From: Parus major
Taxonomy: Eukaryota; Chordata; Aves; Passeriformes; Paridae
Reading direction: 5' to 3'
DNA: 64,000 bases
NCBI RefSeq assembly: GCF_001522545.3
Contig: NC_031768.1
Location: forward strand, 365,253-429,252
A model generated the notes under the pieces. That model was not told the DNA's origin, did not search any database, and was given only the letters and a program-made list of their open reading frames with translations. Position 1 is the first letter of the stretch; each line of letters starts with the position of its first letter. Both the position numbers and the translations under genes were made by a program. This document shows, one piece after another, positions 22,295 to 33,650 of this stretch.

Positions 22295-25200
22295 TCACTG
22301 CAGGTAGCGATAGGCCTTGAAGCAGTGGTTGCCCGAGTCAGCCACGACAACGTGGCCGTCGGAGGTGAGCGCCAGCCCCTGTGGCCCGTACAGCGGGTCA
22401 GCCGCCGTGTTGATGTAGGACAGGAACGAGCCCGCACTGTCGAACACCTGCAGGAGGTGCACACAGCTGTGCCCAATGGCCTCACGGCCCAGGGACACCC
22501 AGCCCCAGTGGCCCCCAGACCTGCAGGATGCACTCCCTGCGGGGGGATGTGGTCAAGATGCCCCCTAGGTCTATTCCAGTTAACCCCAGACCCTTCTCAG
22601 TTGCTCTCAGGTGACCCCAGATCCCTTCCCAGTCCATCCCAGTTGCTCTCAGTTGGTACAAAACTCTTCCCAGTTCCTCCCAGATGACCCTAGACCCCCA
22701 TGGAGCACTCCCAGTTGACTCCAGTTGCTCACCTATACCCCTCCCAGTTGACTGCAGACCCTGCATAGACTCTTCCCAATTGACCCAAGATCCTTTTCAG
22801 CTGCTTTCACTAAAACTGAGTCGCTTCCTGGTTCCCTGTGGGTGCCCCACAGCACATCACGTGGGTTGGTGGGTCAGGGATGGGATGGGGCCAGTGCTGG
22901 GCCCCCTTGGGCTGCGGTGGGGGTACGTGTGCAGGTAGAGGTGTGGGTACAGATGTGTGTGTGCAGGCACAGGCACGGGTGTGGTACCTGGATGCGGCTG
23001 TTGCCCCAGTCAGCCACGATGATGTTGCCATTGCTGTCCACGGCCACCCCTGTGGGTGCGTTGAACTGCCCGTTGCCCTCCCCGTGCGACCCGAACTTGA
23101 ACAGGAACTCGCCCTCTGCGTTGTACACCTGGAGGGCACGGGGGGACAAGACATGGGAGTCATGGGGGTCACTGCAGCACCCTGAGAGCACCAGGGGGAT
23201 CTCAGCACCTGCCTGTGGCTGCACTCACCTTCACGGAGTGGTTGTGGAAGTCAGTCACCACGATCTCATTCTTGTTGTTGACAGCCACAAAATGGGGTCC
23301 TCGGGAGACAAAGGGAGCTCAGCCCAAACAGGGCACAGGGAACTCATCCCCAAGACTGGGAGACTCAGCCCCAGGACTGGGGGGCTCAGCTCTGAGGGGA
23401 ATGGCAGGGTTCAGCCCTGGCTCCATGGCAGGACCAAGATGGACCCAGAGCCCTGAGGCATGGACAGAGCCTAGAACTCAGAGAGGATGGAGGTACTGCT
23501 AGAACCTGAGCCCAGAGCCCCAGCCCAGAACTGAGAATCCAGAACCCAGAAAGAACCTGGAACTGGATCACCAGCCCAGAGCCCTGAACCTGATGATGCT
23601 GGACCCAGAGCCAGATGCTGGCCCCTGTCCAGCCCCAAAACTCAAACCAGAGCTCAGAACAAGCCCCCGATCCCAGAACCCAAACCCACAGCCCAGAAAT
23701 GGATGCAGAAAGCCAGTCTAGAACTGGAGCCTGGATCTGTCCCCCAGCCTCAGGCCGTTCTTGGGGGTCCCAGAGCCACCAGCCACCCCAGCAATGTGGA
23801 GCACACAGTCCTTGCCTGCCCTGGTCCCTGGGGAGCCCAAGGGGGGCTCACAGTGGGGGGGTCCCAGGGATACCTGCAAACTGGCGCTCAGCAGTGCCAC
23901 GGGAGCCAAAACGCGCCACCAGCTTCCCATTGGGCTGGAAGATGAAGACGCAGCAAGCCTTGTTGTCCACCACGATGATGTGCCCATTGCGGTCCACAGC
24001 GACACCCTTGGGGCCCATCAGCCGCCCAGCGCCCAGCTTTGTCTGGGGGGGACAGAGAGTCAAGGTGGGAGGCGCCATGGACACCCCCAACTCCATAGCT
24101 CCCCACTCAGATCCCTGCATCCCTGCTTTCCCTCACCTTGAACTTGCCCTCAGGTGAGAACACACTGACCCAGCGGTTGTCATAGTCAGCCACGATGATG
24201 TCACCATTGGTGTCCACCGAGACCCCCGTGGGGCGCTGGAGCTGCCCTGGGGAACGCCCCCGCACCCCGAAACGCAGCCGGAACTGCCCCTCGTTACTGA
24301 ACACCTGGGAGGGCAGCAGGGTCAGGGGAGTCAGGGGGAACACCTCCACACATTGAAACACAGCCAGAACTGCCCCTCATTGGAGAACAACTGTAGGGGC
24401 AAGGAGGGAGCAGGGGGAGTCAGTGGGGGTCCTGGGAGAGTTCAGGGATCCCGGGAGGGGGCCATACCTGCACACATTGGTTACTGCTGATGGGGTCAGT
24501 GGGGTCATGGGGATCCAGGGTTACCCGGGGGGGTTCCCGGGGGGGTCCCAGGGGTCCATATCTGCATGCACTGGTTGTTGCTGTCGGGGTCAGTGGGGTC
24601 AACAGAAGTCAGTGTGGGTCCTGGGGAAGTTTGGAGGTCCCAAGGGTTTCCATACCTGCACGCACTGGTTGTTGCTGTCGGCCACGACGATGCGGCCGGC
24701 GCTGGATGTGGAGATCCCCTGCAGGTTTGTGAACTCGCCCTTCTCCCGGCCACGGCTGCCTGCAGGCACCGGTCAGGGGGGGTGAGACCACTCACCACCC
24801 TGGTAAACCCCTCCCTGCAAGCCCCTGGGGCCCTCCAGCCCACCCCAGGGAGCCACGAAGAGCCCAGGGAGACCCCACCATCCTGGGGAGTCCCTACGGC
24901 TGTGGAGAGCCCTAATGAGACCCCCATCATCCCAAGACACCCCCATGACCCCAGGACCCTCCGTGCCCCTGCTCACCGACGCGAAAGATGAGCTCGTCCT
25001 CGATGGGATTCTCCTTGCGCTTGGCACTGCCGTACATGCTGGCGGGGCGGCGCAGGGCCTTCTGCCGCACGTGCCCCCCACCTGGGGACTTGACACGGCG
25101 CTTGGCCTCCTCGGGGGACGGGGGAACGTCGCTGGGCCGCAGGGCGCGCGCGCGGAAGGGGGAGCCGCGCACGGGCTGCCCGTACAGCAGGATGGACAGC

Positions 25201-28200
25201 ACAAAGTCACCCTCGGTGCGCGGCGTGTACACCAGCTCGTAGGTGCCGTTGCGGTTGTCCTGCACCTCGGCCTCAGCCGCGGCGCCGTCGGGGCCCGTCA
25301 CGGCGAAGCGCAGGCGGGCTCCACCGCTGCGCACCAGTGCCCCGTCCTTGTCCTTGGTGGTGACGCTGAGTGAGCAGGGCTGCCCCACCACAGCCTGGCG
25401 CAGCCCCTCGCCCGTGGCCACCGTGGTGTGCGCCGTGGCGCTGGTGGTCAGCAGCGCGCCCAGGTTCTGGATGGAGCGGCGCAGCCCCTCGGGCTCAGCG
25501 TGGAACTCGAGCTGCGCGTTCTCCTGCGGGTGCTCAGGGAAGGGCCGTGCCGCCAGCTCCCGCAGCCGCTCGCCCATCTGCTTCTGCACCAACAGCACCT
25601 CCGTGGCTGAGCCGTGGTGCAGCGCCTGCTCTGTGAACGCGCAGCTGCTCAGGATGCTCTCCTGGCCCTGCCGCAGCACCTCCAGCTGCGCCTCCAGCAC
25701 CTGTGGGACCACAAGATCACCTGTGGCAGCGGGTGGGACCCCAGTGCTGGCACCCACACATCCTGGCCCTGCTGCAGCACCTCCAGCTGCACCTCCATGC
25801 ATCCTGTGGGAATGGCACGTCTCTGGTGCCGGTGTGTGCCCCCCACACCCAGCACCCCTGACCAATGCTCCACCTGCACCCCAGCCACAGCCACAGCCAC
25901 AGCCTCAGTGCTGGTGCTGCACTGGGACCCCAACTGTTTCACCGGTGAGGCCACTGGCACTGGGGTATGGCTGGGGCACCCACACAGCCTCCCAGGAAGG
26001 GCTGGTGAAGGCACAGAGCCACAGGTGTGTTACCTGCTGCTTGGCAGCACAGGTGGCCTCCAGGTCACGAAGCAGCACCTCCCGCCGCTGTCGCAGTGCC
26101 ACTTCCAGCTCCTCAAAGCTGCTCCCGATCTCCGCCTCAGCCTCAGCCCGACGCTGCCCCAGCTGCCGGCTGATCTCGGCCACCAGCCCCACAGCTGCTG
26201 CCAGCTGTGGAAGCCTGGGGAGACACGGGGACCCCCTGAACTCCCAAACCCCCACCAACCCCACCTGAACCCTGAAGCTCCCCACAGCACCTGCATCCAG
26301 CTGTGGTATCCTTTAGGAGGATCTGGGGACTCCCTGAACCCTGAAACCCCAAAGTACCAATGATGCCCTCAGCCACCCCTCCCCCTGTACCGTGTGCGGG
26401 TGGCATCAAGCTGGGGCTGCAACCAGTGGGAGTGGGGCCATGGGGACCCCCAGGGAGCCCCTGGCCCCCGTACCTGGCGCGCACAGCGTCGAGCTGGTGC
26501 TGCAGGGCTGCCTTGTGCTGCTCCAGCACATCACGCAGCGGCACGGTGCGGTGGTCCCGATGCTCCCGCCTCTCCCCCTCCGTGCACTCCCGGCACATGG
26601 CTGTCTCGCAGGGCTCGCAGTAGAACTCCATCACCTGCCACACCTGTGCTCACCTGCTGCCCCAAACCCAGCCCGCAGGACCCTGCAGCCCACCCAAAAC
26701 TAACTCCTGAGCCCACACAGCCTCTCCCAGACTCCCTGGACCACTGCAGCCTCCCCAGACCCACCCCTGGACCCTTCCACCAAGGCCTGCAGCCCCACCG
26801 ACCTCCTTGACCCTCACAGCCCTTCCCGATCCTCACAGACCTCATTAGCCTTCCCCAGATCCCAGCCCGGCTAAAGCGTTTCCAGCTCCTGCAGGTCCCC
26901 AGTTCCCCTGAGTTACATCAGCCCTCCCAGACACCTGCAGCCCCACCAGGTCCCTGCAGCCACTCCCAAACACCCTGAGCCCTTACAGTCCACTGCAGCC
27001 CTCCCAGCCCCTCCCCAGCCCCTCGGCCCCCACCTTTCCCTCGTGGTTCGGGCAGCAGAGCGGCTGCCCGGTGGCGGCACCCAGGGGGGGCAGGGGTGCA
27101 GGGGGGGCCCCGCGGGGGTCAGGGTCCCGCTGCAGCACCTCCATCAGGTTGGTGATGAAGAAGTTGTTGGGCAGAGCCGGGACCCCCCGCTCGGGCAGGA
27201 TCGAGGTCTGGCGGCACACGGGGCACGACAGGGACAGGCTCTGGGCCGGAATGTAGTTCTGCAGACACCTGGGGTCACAGGGGTAACATGGGGCATGACA
27301 GGGACAGAGTCTGGGCCAGGACATGAACGGGGCAGGGACAGGAATGGGGGCTGTGGGGGCACATGGGCACAGACATAGGGACAACAGGGGGACAGATGAG
27401 GGGATGAATGGGGGACAGGACCCGGTGGGGATTGGGGAGGTAGGACGGCAGTGGGGCCAGAACAGGGGGATGAAGGGACAGATGGACGGACAGGGAGACA
27501 GGGGAATGGACAGGCAGGTTGATAGGGGGACAGAAGGGGGAAAATGCCACCTAGGGTTGGGGGCCATTAGAGAGTGGGATTGACAGACGAACATCAGGGT
27601 CAGGGCACAGGACAAAGGCACATGGACAGGCCTGGGGACAGGCAGTGGCACAGGGACAGGTGGATGGACGGGGGGCTGCACACAGTGACAGTGGGACAGG
27701 GGGCAGCAGGACAGAGATAGGGCAAAGAGAACGCAGAGAGAGGGGAGCAACGAGATAGATGGGAGGGTTGGGGGGCAGGCAGAGAGCGCAGGAGAGATGG
27801 CAGGGCTGCACAGCGTCACACTGGGGTGCAGGAGGGGGACAGACGGACAGACAGATGGGGGTGCTGCGCAGGGTCACACTAGGATTGGGGACACAGATGG
27901 ACAGACAGACAGGAGGGCTATGTGGCATCACACCAGGTGGGGGAGCGGCAGAGGAGCACAGTCAGACAGATGGACAGGATGGACATGAGGCAGCAGTGCC
28001 AGTGCCCCTGGGGAGATGATGCATGGAAGATGGATGATGGATGGATGGATGGATGATGGATGATGGATGGATGATGGATGGATGATGGATGATGGATGGA
28101 TGGATGGATGATGGATGGATGGATGGATGGATGGATGGATGGAGCAGGATCATAGGGCTCTGGGAGCACAGAGAAAGGGGGCCATCAGCAACAAGACCCC

Positions 28201-29129
28201 CCCTATTTGGGGACCCCAGCCACAGCGCCCCCAGCACCCACACTCAGCGGCTCGGGGGCTGTGGAGCCCTCGCAGAGAAGTGGGATGTGGGGGGCACTGG
28301 GGTTCCAGCACTGCCATGGGCCATGGAATGCAGGGGGGTCCCAGCCCCCAGCTCTGGGGGCACAGGGAAGCTCAACCCCATCTCTCAGTGGGGAGGGCAG
28401 GGAGTGCAGGGGGGCCTGGCTCATCACCGGCAGGGAGCCAGGGGGACTCTGCTCACACTGCAGGTTTAGGGGGTGTAGGAGAGGTGCAAGGGTCCAACCA
28501 GCAGTGGCAGGGTACAGGCTCTGGGACACAGGGGGATGCAGCAAGGCAGAGGGGGCTAGGTGTACTGTGGGGCAGAGGGGAAGGATGCTGGGGCAGGCAA
28601 TGCAGAGGTGCAGCGAGGACATGGGGGGTGCACTGGGAGGGTTGCAGTGGCAGGGACTCAGTAGGGTGCAAGGGGGCCCAAGGCACAGTGGGGATATGCT
28701 GGGGATGGACCCTGGCAGGGTGCAGAGGGTAAGGGAGGGATGTAGGGGTGCTCAGAGACAGAGTGAGGATGGAGAGTGGGTGCCAGGGCACAGAGGGTAC
28801 GCTGGGGGTGCATTGGGGTGGAGGGAGGAAGTGTAATGAGGGTCCCACCTCTGACAGAAGGTGTGCAGGCAGGGATTGGGTTCAGGGGGTGCAGGGGGGA
28901 CTCAAGCGGGGCTCAGGAGGTCCCGTCTCACAGAAAGCGTGCAGGTAGGGATGGGGTTTGGGAGGATGCAGGGGGCTCAGGGTGGGTTCAGGAGGTCCCA
29001 CCTTTCGCAGAAGGTGTGCAGGCAGGGCAGCACCTTGGGGTTGCAGTAGCGGTCGAGGCAAATGCTGCAGATCAGGAACTGTTGGTCAATCTGCCGCACC
29101 ACCGGGCTGGCGGGCTCATGGCGGGCCAT
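22295..29129 (-). CDS. TRIM3: Tripartite motif-containing protein 3 (RING E3 ligase)
   Basis: Eleven coding exons join in frame to 744 residues, the same length I recall for human TRIM3: 29129-29002, 27268-27034, 26634-26474, 26214-26034, 25700-24977, 24759-24656, 24304-24137, 24042-23874, 23299-23229, 23128-22988 and 22447-22295. It is a cytoplasmic and endosomal E3 ubiquitin ligase, prominent in neurons. Domains in order are a C3HC4 RING (CSICLDRY to CPVCRQT), a B-box 2 ([16 protein letters not shown]), a coiled coil, a filamin-type domain ([19 protein letters not shown]) and six NHL repeats from about residue 476 ([77 protein letters not shown]). The acceptor of exon 9 is GAG rather than CAG. 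Introns 4, 5 and 6 contain duplicated exon edges. Confidence 0.98.
24355..24400 (-). repeat. Copy of the TRIM3 exon-7 acceptor edge in intron 6
   Basis: Read on the minus strand, an acceptor CCCCTACAG is followed by [12 protein letters not shown]. This mirrors the true exon 7 start [12 protein letters not shown] at 24304, about 90 bases away. Confidence 0.82.
24423..24600 (-). repeat. Two copies of the TRIM3 exon-6 donor edge in intron 6
   Basis: The true exon 6 ends [14 protein letters not shown] at 24656. Copies read [14 protein letters not shown] near 24560 (donor destroyed) and [14 protein letters not shown] near 24470 (donor intact). The unit is roughly 90-110 bases and includes flanking intron. 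Confidence 0.85.
25745..25815 (-). repeat. Copy of the TRIM3 exon-5 acceptor edge in intron 4
   Basis: The true exon 5 starts [15 protein letters not shown] at 25700. About 100 bases upstream the minus strand reads a CCCACAG acceptor followed by [15 protein letters not shown], a diverged duplicate. Confidence 0.82.
28029..28142. repeat. GGAT microsatellite in TRIM3 intron 1
   Basis: An uninterrupted to lightly interrupted (GATG/GGAT)n array with interspersed GATGATGG units, probably length-polymorphic. Confidence 0.95.
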
Positions 29130-29847
29130 GGTGGCTCCTCAGCCTGGGAGGCACACCACAGTGAGGGGCAGGGACCCTGCAACCCCCACGTTGCTCTGTG
29201 GGGCCCCAAAGCCACTCCCAGCCCCAACCCACTGTGCCACACCACCCCCATCCACCCCACAGGCTCAAGGTGGGTCGTGGCAGACCCTCAGCCTGAGAAT
29301 GGCGGGGGGGTGGAATTTAAATGCGTGGGAGGTACCACGTGGCACCCTGCAGCCCACCACTCAACCCACAATGCCCCACAGCCCCCCGCCCACCCCACAC
29401 ACAGCCTCACAGAGGGCCATATCGGACACTCACCCTGTGGCATGAGGGCTCAGCACCCTGGGGCGCCCACAGCCCCGACCCACGGCACCCACAGCACCCA
29501 CCCCAAGGCATCCCACGGTACCTGGCCCCACAGACGCCTTGTGGGGCACACACGGGGACTCCCCACGGCCCCCACCATGCCCATGACCCCCGGGCATCCA
29601 AAGCCAGCCCCACACGTGTCCCCCAGCTTCACACAGCACCCTGCCCCACGGCACCACCCCACCTAGCCCCCTGGTCCTCGGCACCCACTCATCCCACGGT
29701 CCCCACTGCTTGTGCCCCTCAGAACCCGCCCCCCATCCCTGGTAACCAATCTTCTGCCCCACAGGGCACCCACAGCACCCACCCTCCTGCCCCACGGGGC
29801 ACACCCCGACCCCACCACCCTCCTCCTGAGCCTCCCCAGCACCCACC

Positions 29848-30152
29848 NNNNNNNNNNNNNNNNNNNNNNNNNNNNNNNNNNNNNNNNNNNNNNNNNNNNN
29901 NNNNNNNNNNNNNNNNNNNNNNNNNNNNNNNNNNNNNNNNNNNNNNNNNNNNNNNNNNNNNNNNNNNNNNNNNNNNNNNNNNNNNNNNNNNNNNNNNNNN
30001 NNNNNNNNNNNNNNNNNNNNNNNNNNNNNNNNNNNNNNNNNNNNNNNNNNNNNNNNNNNNNNNNNNNNNNNNNNNNNNNNNNNNNNNNNNNNNNNNNNNN
30101 NNNNNNNNNNNNNNNNNNNNNNNNNNNNNNNNNNNNNNNNNNNNNNNNNNNN
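29848..30152. other. Assembly gap upstream of TRIM3
   Basis: There are 305 unknown bases in GC-rich sequence 5' of the TRIM3 start codon, likely near its untranslated first exon. Confidence 1.
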
Positions 30153-30560
30153 CTCTGCCCCCACTAATCCCACCCCGCACGGCCTTTACACGCCCCGCGC
30201 CCCACGCGTGGCCTCCCGCGCTCAGCACCCCCGCGCCGGGCCCAGCAGGACCCCCGGGCCGCACTCACCCGCCCCGCAGCCCCCTCCTCGCTCCAGCCCG
30301 CGCCGCGGGACCCCACGGCGCATCCTCGGCCCCGGCCCGGGATGCGACAGGGAGGCGGCCGGGCCGGGCGGCACCAAGCGCGCTCCGGAGGGGGAGGTTA
30401 AACATGCCGCCGCTTCCCTGTTTTGCGGAACCAGCCCCTGAGGACACCCCGCTCGGGGCTGGCGAGGCGACGCTGCAGGACGCCTTGCCGCCCCGAACTG
30501 GGGGGTTCGCGGGGAGGGTCCCGTGGGAAAGCGGGTAAAGTGACCCATCGGCCCCCCCTC
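30153..30560 (-). promoter_or_regulatory. CpG-rich region, probable TRIM3 promoter
   Basis: CpG-dense sequence follows the gap and contains GGGCCGGGCGG-type boxes. TRIM3 has no start-proximal CpG island at 29130, so its transcription probably begins here and is joined by a 5' UTR intron. No transcription start can be fixed from sequence. Confidence 0.4.
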
Positions 30561-30779
30561 CCAACATCAGTGGTTTCGCCTGGGCTGTGGCTCTGCAGCT
30601 GGGGGGGGCTCCGCGCATCCAGGGGTACCCGGCTGTTGCCACGGCAACCACATCCCGACCCCGAATTTGGGGGGCTTGACCCCAGATTGGAGGGGGAATA
30701 GGACTGGGGAACGTGGGCATACACTGGTGGGTGGGGGCATGGCGGGGCGGGGGGGGGTGGGTCACCAAGCTTAGGGTGA

Positions 30780-31000
30780 TGGGTGGTATAAATTGGGAAG
30801 TAGGAGGAATATAAAAGGGGGATAAAGGGGGAATAAAGGTAAGCCGAACAGGTGGATATAAAGGGGGGCGAGGGAGACGCGCCGGTAAAAAGAGGGGTAA
30901 AATAAGGTTATAGAGGGGTTATACAGTGTAAAGAAAGTACAAGCGGGGTACAAAGGGGCTTATAAAGGGGGAGATAGGAGTAAAACCAGAGCCCAGTAAG
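30780..31000 (+). repeat. A/T-G tract repeat (TATAAAGGGG-like)
   Basis: About 220 bases contain repeated words such as ATATAAAAGGGGG, ATAAAGGGGG, ATATAAAGGGG and TTATAAAGGGGG. It is an A+T island in a very GC-rich region, with many G4-5 runs on one strand. Confidence 0.75.
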
Positions 31001-32672
31001 CCCATCCCAGCCCCTCAGTTTGTAGGGAGCCCACACTTCTTCCCACCTGCCACAGCTCCTCTTCCATGTGGGACCCCCCTCATCACCATCACCCCCCTCA
31101 GCCGGTACCCCTGCACCCCGCAGAGCAGAGGCCCCACCCCATTCAGGACGTGGCATCAAGCCCACCTGCTACAGCTTCCAGGGGAACTCCAGCAGGCTCC
31201 TGCCTGCTTCCTTTGGGTGAGACAGGTGGGGCAGTGAGCGGGCCCCCATGGACAGGGCATCCTGGCAGATCTGGAGCTCGAGGGGCGCAGAGGGGCTGCC
31301 CCTATCCCCAGACAGGTCACTGCAGGAGAGGGCACTGGGGGAATGATGGTGACGGGGACAGGAAGGTTCTGACATGGCCCCCCAGCCCTCTGGGGAGAAG
31401 CAGCTCCGGGATGGACCCAGAGCTCTGACGTGAACCAGCCCCCAATAAATCTGTTCCCATCCACAAGGGGATGTCCCCTGCATGGTCCCCTGACCCTCCA
31501 CCTTGGCCTCAGTGTCTGGAAGGTTCTGCAGCCAGGCCAGACCTGGTTGTGCAGCCAGCACAGTCCCCCAGGCAAAAGGATGATCGTGAGGGTGATAGTG
31601 GGGCAGCCTGTCCTGGAATATGGGACCCACGCCCAGGACCTTCCACTCCCAGCCAGGCACTGCCAGAAGCAGCAGAAGGCGCTGAGGCTCAGCGTGTCCC
31701 ACCTACAGCACAGTGGAGATCAGGTGCTGGGACATCTGCAGCACAGGAGGATCAAGTGGGTACCCCTCCACCAAGGACCTCCTCTGGCCCTCCACTCTCA
31801 CCTCCAGTGGCTCCTCATCCTTGCAGAGCCCCCCGGTCCTTCCCCAGTATCCCACATGACCTGGTGGATGGGCCTGGGGGGGACAGAGCAGGTGCCTGGG
31901 AACAGCCCTCATCTCTTGGAGGGCAGACACCCACCTGACTCCAGTGGCTCAGTATGGCCAGGGATTGCCCACATCCATGTCTGGAGAGTGCCAGGACTCC
32001 GTAGGAAGGTCTCGGTGTTCTGTGGGGGTCAGGGTGGGGGGGAGAGGGTGTCCAGGAGGAAGGTTCAGGGGAGGGTTGGGAATCTCCTGGGGTTTTCTGA
32101 AGGGAGTGTCGCAGGGCTGGTCAGTGTCCTGGGGGGTGTCCAGGGGTCCCAGGGGAACAGCAGCTACAGTGGCAATAGGTTGAAAGGCAATGGAGTGCAC
32201 TGGATGGCACCAGCCCCATTGCCTGGCCTGGGGAAGGGGAATCCATCCTATGGGACCCCTGAGCCCTCAGTACCCCCAGTGGGACAGCGGTGATGGTGCC
32301 AGGAACCCCAGGCTGATCCCACCCAGCTTCCCCCTGCAGGGCTGCCCATCCTGTCCCCATTTACCTGGTCCTGGTTCCTGCTGGTGCCACAGGGCTGGAG
32401 CAAGGGGTGGCTCCCCTCGTCAGGCACAAGTGAGCAGGGTCGCCCCAAGCCCCTCAGTCGCCCCCCAGAGCTTCCCTGCTCCAGCTCGTTCCCCTTCCGA
32501 GCCTGGGACCCCACAAACAGCAGCCAGTCCCCCTTGCCCTAGGGCTCAATCACAGGGTCCTCACCATTATGGGGCTCATGCCCCTGTCTCCCACCCGCCC
32601 TGGCAGCCCCAGCCCCCAGGGTGCAGCCCCTCCTTGTCCCACCTGTAGCTCCACACACACTGATCTGTACCA
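31001..32672. other. TRIM3-ARFIP2 intergenic region
   Basis: No conserved gene is recognised. An isolated AATAAA is at 31446-31451 on the plus strand, and a 177-codon open frame (31169-31702, minus) has no recognisable domain and no clear splice partners. A small noncoding transcript is possible but unsupported. Confidence 0.5.
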
Positions 32673-32678
32673 TTTATT
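32673..32678 (-). promoter_or_regulatory. ARFIP2 polyadenylation signal
   Basis: AATAAA on the minus strand about 970 bases after the ARFIP2 stop codon. Confidence 0.75.
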
Positions 32679-33650
32679 CGGGGTTTTACAGAAGTCAGGG
32701 AGTTGGGGGGGTCAGACCGTCACCAGGGCGGGGCAGGGGGAAGTCGGATCCCGACATTAAATTATGGATTAAATTAATGAGCAAGAAAAACCAACAGTTT
32801 TGTCTCAGGAGAAAGTGCCCAAGTGCGGGGGTGGGCAGAGGGCCCCTTGTGGGGTGGGGGTGAACCCTGGCAGGACCCCAGCCCCAGGACACACATGCCC
32901 CGCACACGGACATGCACGGGCACGCGTGCTCCCCCCCGTGCCTCCACTGACGTTTGGTCCCTGCTTGGAGCCCCCTGCCCTCTTCCCGGGCCAGCAACTC
33001 CCCCCTGCCACTAGCTGCAGGGCACAGGGACCTATCACCAGCCCACCCAGGATGCCCCAGGGAGGCAGGGGGGACTTTGGGGGGTGCAGCGCCCTGTGAA
33101 TCAGGAGTGCAAGAGCAGCCACACTGGAAACACCTGTGAATGGCCTGGAGGGAGCCAGGGTGTCCCTGGCACTGGAGGGCAGAGCAGGAGCCTACCTGGG
33201 TGCAGCGGGGAGGCCCCACAGCCCTGCCCTGACACAGGGGGAACCTGGCTTTTCCAGTGCTGCCCCCACCCAGCTCCACTGTGCCACAGGGCAGGGGTCT
33301 CTCTGGGTGGGAGTTGGCAGTGGGCCTGGGAGGGGTGCACCCTCATCCTGCCCCAGGGAGGCAGAGGGGGACAGTGGAAGGTCCTGGCTCACCCCAATGT
33401 GAGTGGGGTGTCCCCAGCCCCTTAGGAGTGTCAGGAGCAGGGGGGCTCCAGCTGTCTGCTGTGTGGGGTCTGTGCTGAGGAGCTGCTGCACCCTGCCCTG
33501 AGGAGGGGCTGTGGGATGGGGGGCCCCAGGCAACTCCCCACACCTGGCGGCCCCCCCCCATCCAAGACCAGGCCCGGGTTGTGGCCCCCACAAGCCCCTG
33601 GCCACAACTGAGGTCCATTTGTGCTCCTCCATCCAGGGGGCACGGGGGGC

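Noticed and set aside
31169..31702. A 177-codon minus-strand frame in the TRIM3-ARFIP2 space, with an isolated AATAAA at 31446 on the plus strand
   Set aside because: No domain, no splice partners and no conserved motif were found. Chance open frames of this size are common at this base composition.
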